From positions 1,247-10,670 of the forward strand of contig DEHW01000213.1 of assembly GCA_002352135.1 (NCBI GenBank): DNA of 9,424 nucleotides, written 5' to 3'. Both the position numbers and the translations under genes were made by a program. Each line of letters opens with the position of its first letter. Position 1 is the stretch's first letter. This DNA is from Lysobacterales bacterium UBA2790 (lineage in GTDB: Bacteria > Pseudomonadota > Gammaproteobacteria > Xanthomonadales > Xanthomonadaceae). Under the pieces are notes generated by a model. That model was not told the DNA's origin. It was given only the letters and a program-made list of their open reading frames with translations, and searched no databases. Shown here piece by piece: positions 6,178 through 9,424 of this stretch.

Positions 6178-7415
6178 AGCAGACCTCGATTCGCCTGTGG
6201 CGTGAGGCCCTGGAAGAACTCTGGCGGCGCCGTCTGCGCACCGCATTGACCCTGCTTGGTCTGATCTTCGGTGTCGGCGCCATCGTCGCCATGCAGGCGG
6301 TGGGCGAAGGCAGTCGACGTGAGGCACTGCGCCTGGTGCAAAGCCTTGGATTGCAGAATCTGATCGTCGAGTCGCTGCCGGTGGAGGGCGACCTGCTGCA
6401 GGAGCGTCGCGCGCGCAGTCTGGGTCTGAGCCGCCGCGATGCCGACGCGCTGCGCCACAGTGTGCCCGGCGTGGACGCGGTGGCCGCCGAAAAGCGCCTG
6501 CGCACGTTCGCCGTCAGCAGCGATCAGCACAGCAGCGACGCGGGTGCCAGCGGCATCCTGCCGGACTACTTTGAGCTCACACATCTGCAACTCGCCAAGG
6601 GACGTGCGCTGAGTACGGAGGATCAGGATCGCGGTGCTGCCGTGGCCGTGTTGGGTCACCAGGTGGCGGCCCGTCTGTTTCCGCAGGGCGATGCGCTCGG
6701 GCAACTGGTCAAGGTCAATCATGTCTGGCTGGAAGTAGTCGGTGTGCTGGCGGATCGCGATCTCAGTCGAGCGCAGTTCGAAGGCGTGAAGCTCGGCCTC
6801 GACAGCAATCGTGTCTTCATGCCGCTGTCGACGGCCTTGCAACGCTTCCGCTTCCAGCCGATGGAGGACGAACTGGATCGCCTCCTGTTGCGGGTGAATG
6901 ATCCGGAGCAGCTTGCGGCGTCGGCGCAGGTGGCGCAGGCCATGCTGGCGCAGCGACATGCCGGTGTGGACGATTTCAACCTGATCGTGCCCGCCCAGTT
7001 GTATCAGCAGAACCAGCAGACGCAACGCATCTTCCGCATCGTCATGGCGGCGATTGCCGCGGTCAGCCTGCTGGTTGGTGGCATCGGCATCATGAACATC
7101 ATGCTGGCCAATGTGCTGGAGCGGCAGCGGGAAATCGGCCTGTTGCGGGCGCTGGGTGCACGGCGCAGTGACATCGTCGCGCAGTTCATGCGCGAAACCA
7201 CGGTGGTCTGCGCACTGGGTGCCTTCAGCGGCGTCGTGTTCGGCATCGTGCTGGCCTATGTTATCGCCGCACTGGCGCAGTGGCAGGTCGCCTGGGCACC
7301 GCTGCCGATCCTGCTGGCGACGGTGGTTTGCGCGGGCGTGGGCATCGGCTTCGGTGTGTACCCGGCACGTCGCGCGGCGGCGCTGGATCCGATTGCTGCG
7401 CTGCGTACCGATTAG
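6174..7415 (+). CDS. MacB/FtsX-type ABC transporter permease
   Basis: This 413-residue inner-membrane permease is the partner of the ATPase at the start of the operon. It shows the MacB layout: a short cytoplasmic helix with RRRLRTALTLLG leading into TM1 (about 23-43), a large periplasmic domain (about 44-286), then TM2 (287-311), TM3 (343-367) and TM4 (376-396). The cytoplasmic coupling segment NIMLANVLERQREIGLLRALGARRSDI (308-334) and the ending YPARRAAALDPIAALRTD (396-413) are hallmarks of the FtsX/MacB permease family. In that family the periplasmic domain moves with ATP hydrolysis and drives periplasmic or lipid-phase substrates outward without carrying them through the membrane core. 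The start at 6174 overlaps the adaptor stop (ATGA). It is the last gene of the operon. The substrate cannot be read from the sequence. Confidence 0.94.
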   Translation: MKQTSIRLWREALEELWRRRLRTALTLLGLIFGVGAIVAMQAVGEGSRREALRLVQSLGLQNLIVESLPVEGDLLQERRARSLGLSRRDADALRHSVPGVDAVAAEKRLRTFAVSSDQHSSDAGASGILPDYFELTHLQLAKGRALSTEDQDRGAAVAVLGHQVAARLFPQGDALGQLVKVNHVWLEVVGVLADRDLSRAQFEGVKLGLDSNRVFMPLSTALQRFRFQPMEDELDRLLLRVNDPEQLAASAQVAQAMLAQRHAGVDDFNLIVPAQLYQQNQQTQRIFRIVMAAIAAVSLLVGGIGIMNIMLANVLERQREIGLLRALGARRSDIVAQFMRETTVVCALGAFSGVVFGIVLAYVIAALAQWQVAWAPLPILLATVVCAGVGIGFGVYPARRAAALDPIAALRTD

Positions 7416-7526
7416 GTAGTCGTTGCGAAGCGCCCGGCGGCGGCATTCGGCGTTTTCATTGCGCGGTGATACGTTGCGGCAGGGAACCGCGTAAGGGAAG
7501 GCATCCTTCGTTGCTGGAGTTGCATC

Positions 7527-8840
7527 ATGTCCCGCCTGATTCGTCGCCATTTCGTTACCGCTTCGTCCGCGCTGGGATGGGTGATGTTGCTTGGCGCGTC
7601 TGCCGCCCAGGCACAGTTGGGCCTGTTTCGCGTCACTGGAGCCGGTGGCGTGCAGGCCGAGTCCAACATGCATGACGCCGCCTTCGCGGCGAACACTCTG
7701 GACATGGCGTTCTCCACCAATTCGCGCAATTTGGGGCTCGATCCTGGCTCGGGTGCCGCGCAGATTCTGCTGATGGATCTTGGAACCGATGCGCTCAGTC
7801 TGATCAGTCGTGCGCCCAACGGCGATGGCAGTAATGGCAACAGCACCGGCCCCGCCTTGTCAGCCAATGGCCGCTACGTGGTGTTCAGCAGCTTCGCCAG
7901 CAATCTGGTCAGTGGTGAACAGCCTCCCTCACAAAGCGTGTTTCGCTTTGATCGGCAGACCTTGACGATGCAGCGGGTCAGCGTCAGCACCAGCGGCGGC
8001 GCCATCAATGCGCAGGCGCGCTATGCCAGCATCTCGGACGATGGCCGCTACGTCGCCTACTTCTCGTCCGCCAGCAATCAAATCAGCGGTGACAGCAATG
8101 GTGCCGTCGATCTGTTGCTCACCGACATACAGACGATGAGTACGACGCGCCTCAGTCTGTCCGACAGCGAGCAGCAGGCAGCCGATGGTGCCTTGGAGAG
8201 TCCGACCGAGTCGCTATCGGGCGATGCGCGCTACGCCGTATTTACGTCCAATTCCAACCTCGCTGGCAGCCCGTCTAACGGCGGCATCGTTCAGGTCTAT
8301 CTGCGCGACCGGACGGCGGCAAGCACGACGATGGTCAGCGTCAACGCCAGCAATCAGGCCGCCAACTCGCAGTCCGATTCACCGTCGATTTCCCGCAACG
8401 GGCGCTATGTTGTCTACCGCTCGTTTGCGACCAATCTTGTCAGCGGCGCGACCAGTCGGATTTTCCGGCGTGATCTGCAGTCCGGCAGCCTGACCGCCAT
8501 TCCTTTGCCCGCCAGCGCGGCGAGTTGTGAGACGCCGCAGGTCAATGACCTTGGCGAAGTGATGTACGCCTGCAGCGAAAACGTGGGCGGGACGCTGCAG
8601 GCGTGGTTGTTCCGCGACCCCAATTTGCTGTTTCTGCTCAGTCCGGCCAGCGGTACGGCGGTGGCCAGCAATGCCGGTGTAGTTCCCGGTCGACGCGGAA
8701 TGCGACCCGATGGCGCATTGATGGCGTATTCCTCCATCGCCAGCAATATCGTCAGCGGTGACACCAATGGCGTTGGCGACATCTTTGTGGTGGTCGACAG
8801 CGAACGCCTCAGCCGGTTGTTCGGTGATGGCTTCGAGTAA
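7527..8840 (+). CDS. Secreted beta-propeller protein with PD40/TolB-like repeats and C-terminal LFGDGFE
   Basis: This 437-residue protein starts at the ATG at 7527, with GGAG (7516-7519) 7 bases upstream. A Sec signal peptide ends at AQA (29), before QLGLFRV. The body contains degenerate repeats of about 45-60 residues built on 'S.dGRYV.FsS.ASNLVSGD.NG..d.yl.D': around 109-150, 168-205, 229-265, 287-318 and 391-425, with weaker copies at 60-90 and 338-365. That fits a six- or seven-bladed propeller of the PD40/TolB kind. No catalytic motif is visible, so a binding or surface role is likely. The last residues, RLSRLFGDGFE, resemble a short C-terminal tail I recall on many secreted proteins of Xanthomonadales-like bacteria; it may be a sorting signal. 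A 111-base gap separates the gene from the permease, so it is probably a separate transcript. It converges on the following minus-strand gene. Confidence 0.8.
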   Translation: MSRLIRRHFVTASSALGWVMLLGASAAQAQLGLFRVTGAGGVQAESNMHDAAFAANTLDMAFSTNSRNLGLDPGSGAAQILLMDLGTDALSLISRAPNGDGSNGNSTGPALSANGRYVVFSSFASNLVSGEQPPSQSVFRFDRQTLTMQRVSVSTSGGAINAQARYASISDDGRYVAYFSSASNQISGDSNGAVDLLLTDIQTMSTTRLSLSDSEQQAADGALESPTESLSGDARYAVFTSNSNLAGSPSNGGIVQVYLRDRTAASTTMVSVNASNQAANSQSDSPSISRNGRYVVYRSFATNLVSGATSRIFRRDLQSGSLTAIPLPASAASCETPQVNDLGEVMYACSENVGGTLQAWLFRDPNLLFLLSPASGTAVASNAGVVPGRRGMRPDGALMAYSSIASNIVSGDTNGVGDIFVVVDSERLSRLFGDGFE

Positions 8841-8843
8841 GCC

Positions 8844-9383
8844 TCAGTCGCCCGCCAGATAGCGATCCTTCAAGCGTACGTAGTGCTGCGCCGAGTAAAG
8901 CAGGCTGTCGATCTCACGTTGACTGAGGTCGCGCAGCTTCTTGCCCGGATTGCCGACCCAGAGCTCGCCCGAACCGACCACCTTGCCGGGTGGAATCAGT
9001 GCGCCCGCGCCGACAAAGCCGTGCTTCTGCACCACCGCGCCATCCAGCACGCTGGCGTGCATGCCGATCAGGCAGGCGTCTTCCAGAATGCAGCCGTGCA
9101 GAACGACCGAATGGCCGACCGTCACGTCATCGCCGATCACGGTCGGAAATCCGCCCGGACGGGTGAAGGGCCCGTCGTGGCTGACGTGGATGACCGTGCC
9201 ATCCTGAATACTGCTGCGTGCACCGATGCGGATGTGGTTCACATCGCCGCGGATCACCACGCCGGGCCAGACTGAGCTGTCATCGCCGATCTGCACATCG
9301 CCAATCACGGTGGCCGCCGGATCGATGTAGACACGCTGGCCTAGACGCGGCAGCAGGCCCTGAAATGCACGCAGTCGATTCAT
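8844..9383 (-). CDS. yrdA: Gamma-carbonic-anhydrase-like hexapeptide repeat protein, YrdA family
   Basis: This 179-residue left-handed beta-helix protein is close in length and wording to E. coli YrdA (about 184). It has an N-terminal strand (LGQRVYIDPAATVIGDVQIG), hexapeptide turns through about residue 140 (SVWPGVVIRGDVNHIRIG, SSIQDGTVIHV, TVIGDDVTVGHSVVLHG) and a C-terminal helix (SLLYSAQHYVRLKDRYL). H66, H91 and H96 are in the positions of the three zinc/iron-binding histidines of gamma-carbonic anhydrases, with the H-x4-H spacing kept. YrdA-like members usually lack the acidic loop needed for fast CO2 hydration, and none is obvious here, so the true reaction is uncertain. It is a cytoplasmic trimer by family knowledge. 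Its ATG overlaps the stop of an upstream minus-strand gene, and its stop is 3 bases from the convergent propeller gene. Confidence 0.92.
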   Translation of the reverse strand: MNRLRAFQGLLPRLGQRVYIDPAATVIGDVQIGDDSSVWPGVVIRGDVNHIRIGARSSIQDGTVIHVSHDGPFTRPGGFPTVIGDDVTVGHSVVLHGCILEDACLIGMHASVLDGAVVQKHGFVGAGALIPPGKVVGSGELWVGNPGKKLRDLSQREIDSLLYSAQHYVRLKDRYLAGD

Positions 9384-9424
9384 TTGGCGGCCTGCCCCAG
9401 ACGTTGCGCCAATGCGCGGGTGCG
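9380..9424 (-). CDS. 3' end of an unidentified gene, coupled to yrdA (truncated by window edge)
   Basis: On the minus strand the frame is open from the right edge and reads RTRALAQRLGQAAK, then TGA at 9382-9380. The stop overlaps the yrdA start as ATGA, the same coupling style used elsewhere in the window. Its last codons also contain a GGGGCAGG stretch that may be the yrdA ribosome site. Fourteen residues are too few to name the protein; they look like an Ala/Arg-rich C-terminal helix. Confidence 0.5.
   Translation of the reverse strand, partial: RTRALAQRLGQAAK

Noticed and set aside
7427..7456. Possible terminator after the permease gene
   Set aside because: The best stem (about 7427-7434 with 7449-7456) needs G-U pairs, uses the T run inside the stem and has a 14-base loop; too weak to annotate.
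7497..7509. Small hairpin GAAGG-CAT-CCTTC before the propeller gene
   Set aside because: Only a 5-bp stem with a 3-base loop; expected by chance in this composition, with no supporting context.
5772..7673. Minus-strand open frame of about 630 codons across the permease
   Set aside because: It is the mirror of strongly supported plus-strand genes. The translation is His/Gln/Arg-rich, low-complexity and matches no family.
1..9424. tRNA, rRNA, CRISPR arrays, insertion sequences
   Set aside because: I looked for spaced direct repeats, transposase motifs and tRNA-like cloverleaf signals on both strands and saw none I could support.

Overview
The window is GC-rich DNA (about 65% in sampled coding stretches) with tight, ATGA-overlapping gene pairs. 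It looks like a gammaproteobacterium, most plausibly of the Xanthomonadales/Lysobacterales. This rests on the FeoB subtype followed by a tiny Cys-rich membrane protein, the YrdA-type hexapeptide protein, and a secreted protein ending in a ...LFGDGFE tail. The lineage is an inference from protein character; no search was run.

Layout. (1) Bases 1-1436: the C-terminal membrane half of FeoB, the ferrous iron permease (5' end outside the window), translationally coupled to a 60-residue FeoB-associated Cys-rich protein. (2) Bases 1437-2358: a visibly AT-richer islet (35-53% GC in hand-counted 60-base lines). It holds a 56-residue secreted peptide behind a promoter-like region with a C10 tract and a perfect hairpin, a strong intrinsic terminator, and a 170-residue Cys-containing lipoprotein whose C-terminal part resembles a TonB-C fold. 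(3) Bases 2359-7415: a compact four-gene operon for a MacAB-like ABC system. It encodes a LolD/MacB-type ATPase, a 639-residue secreted protein made of two tandem HlyD/MFP-like adaptor modules, a 414-residue lipoprotein adaptor, and a 413-residue MacB-type permease. All three internal junctions overlap. (4) Bases 7527-8840: a secreted beta-propeller protein with PD40/TolB-like repeats. It is convergent, with 3 bp between stops, with (5) a minus-strand yrdA-like gamma-carbonic-anhydrase-family gene, itself coupled to the tail of another minus-strand gene that runs off the right edge.

How the genes work together. The ATPase and permease should form a type VII (MacB/LolCDE-like) mechanotransmission transporter acting on a periplasmic substrate. 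The two adaptor proteins supply three hairpin modules to bridge towards an outer-membrane channel, but no TolC-like gene lies in the window. The most unusual point is this adaptor stoichiometry: a fused double adaptor plus a separate lipid-anchored one. The substrate is unknown. The neighbouring small secreted two-Cys peptide and the lipoprotein are only positional candidates for a connection.
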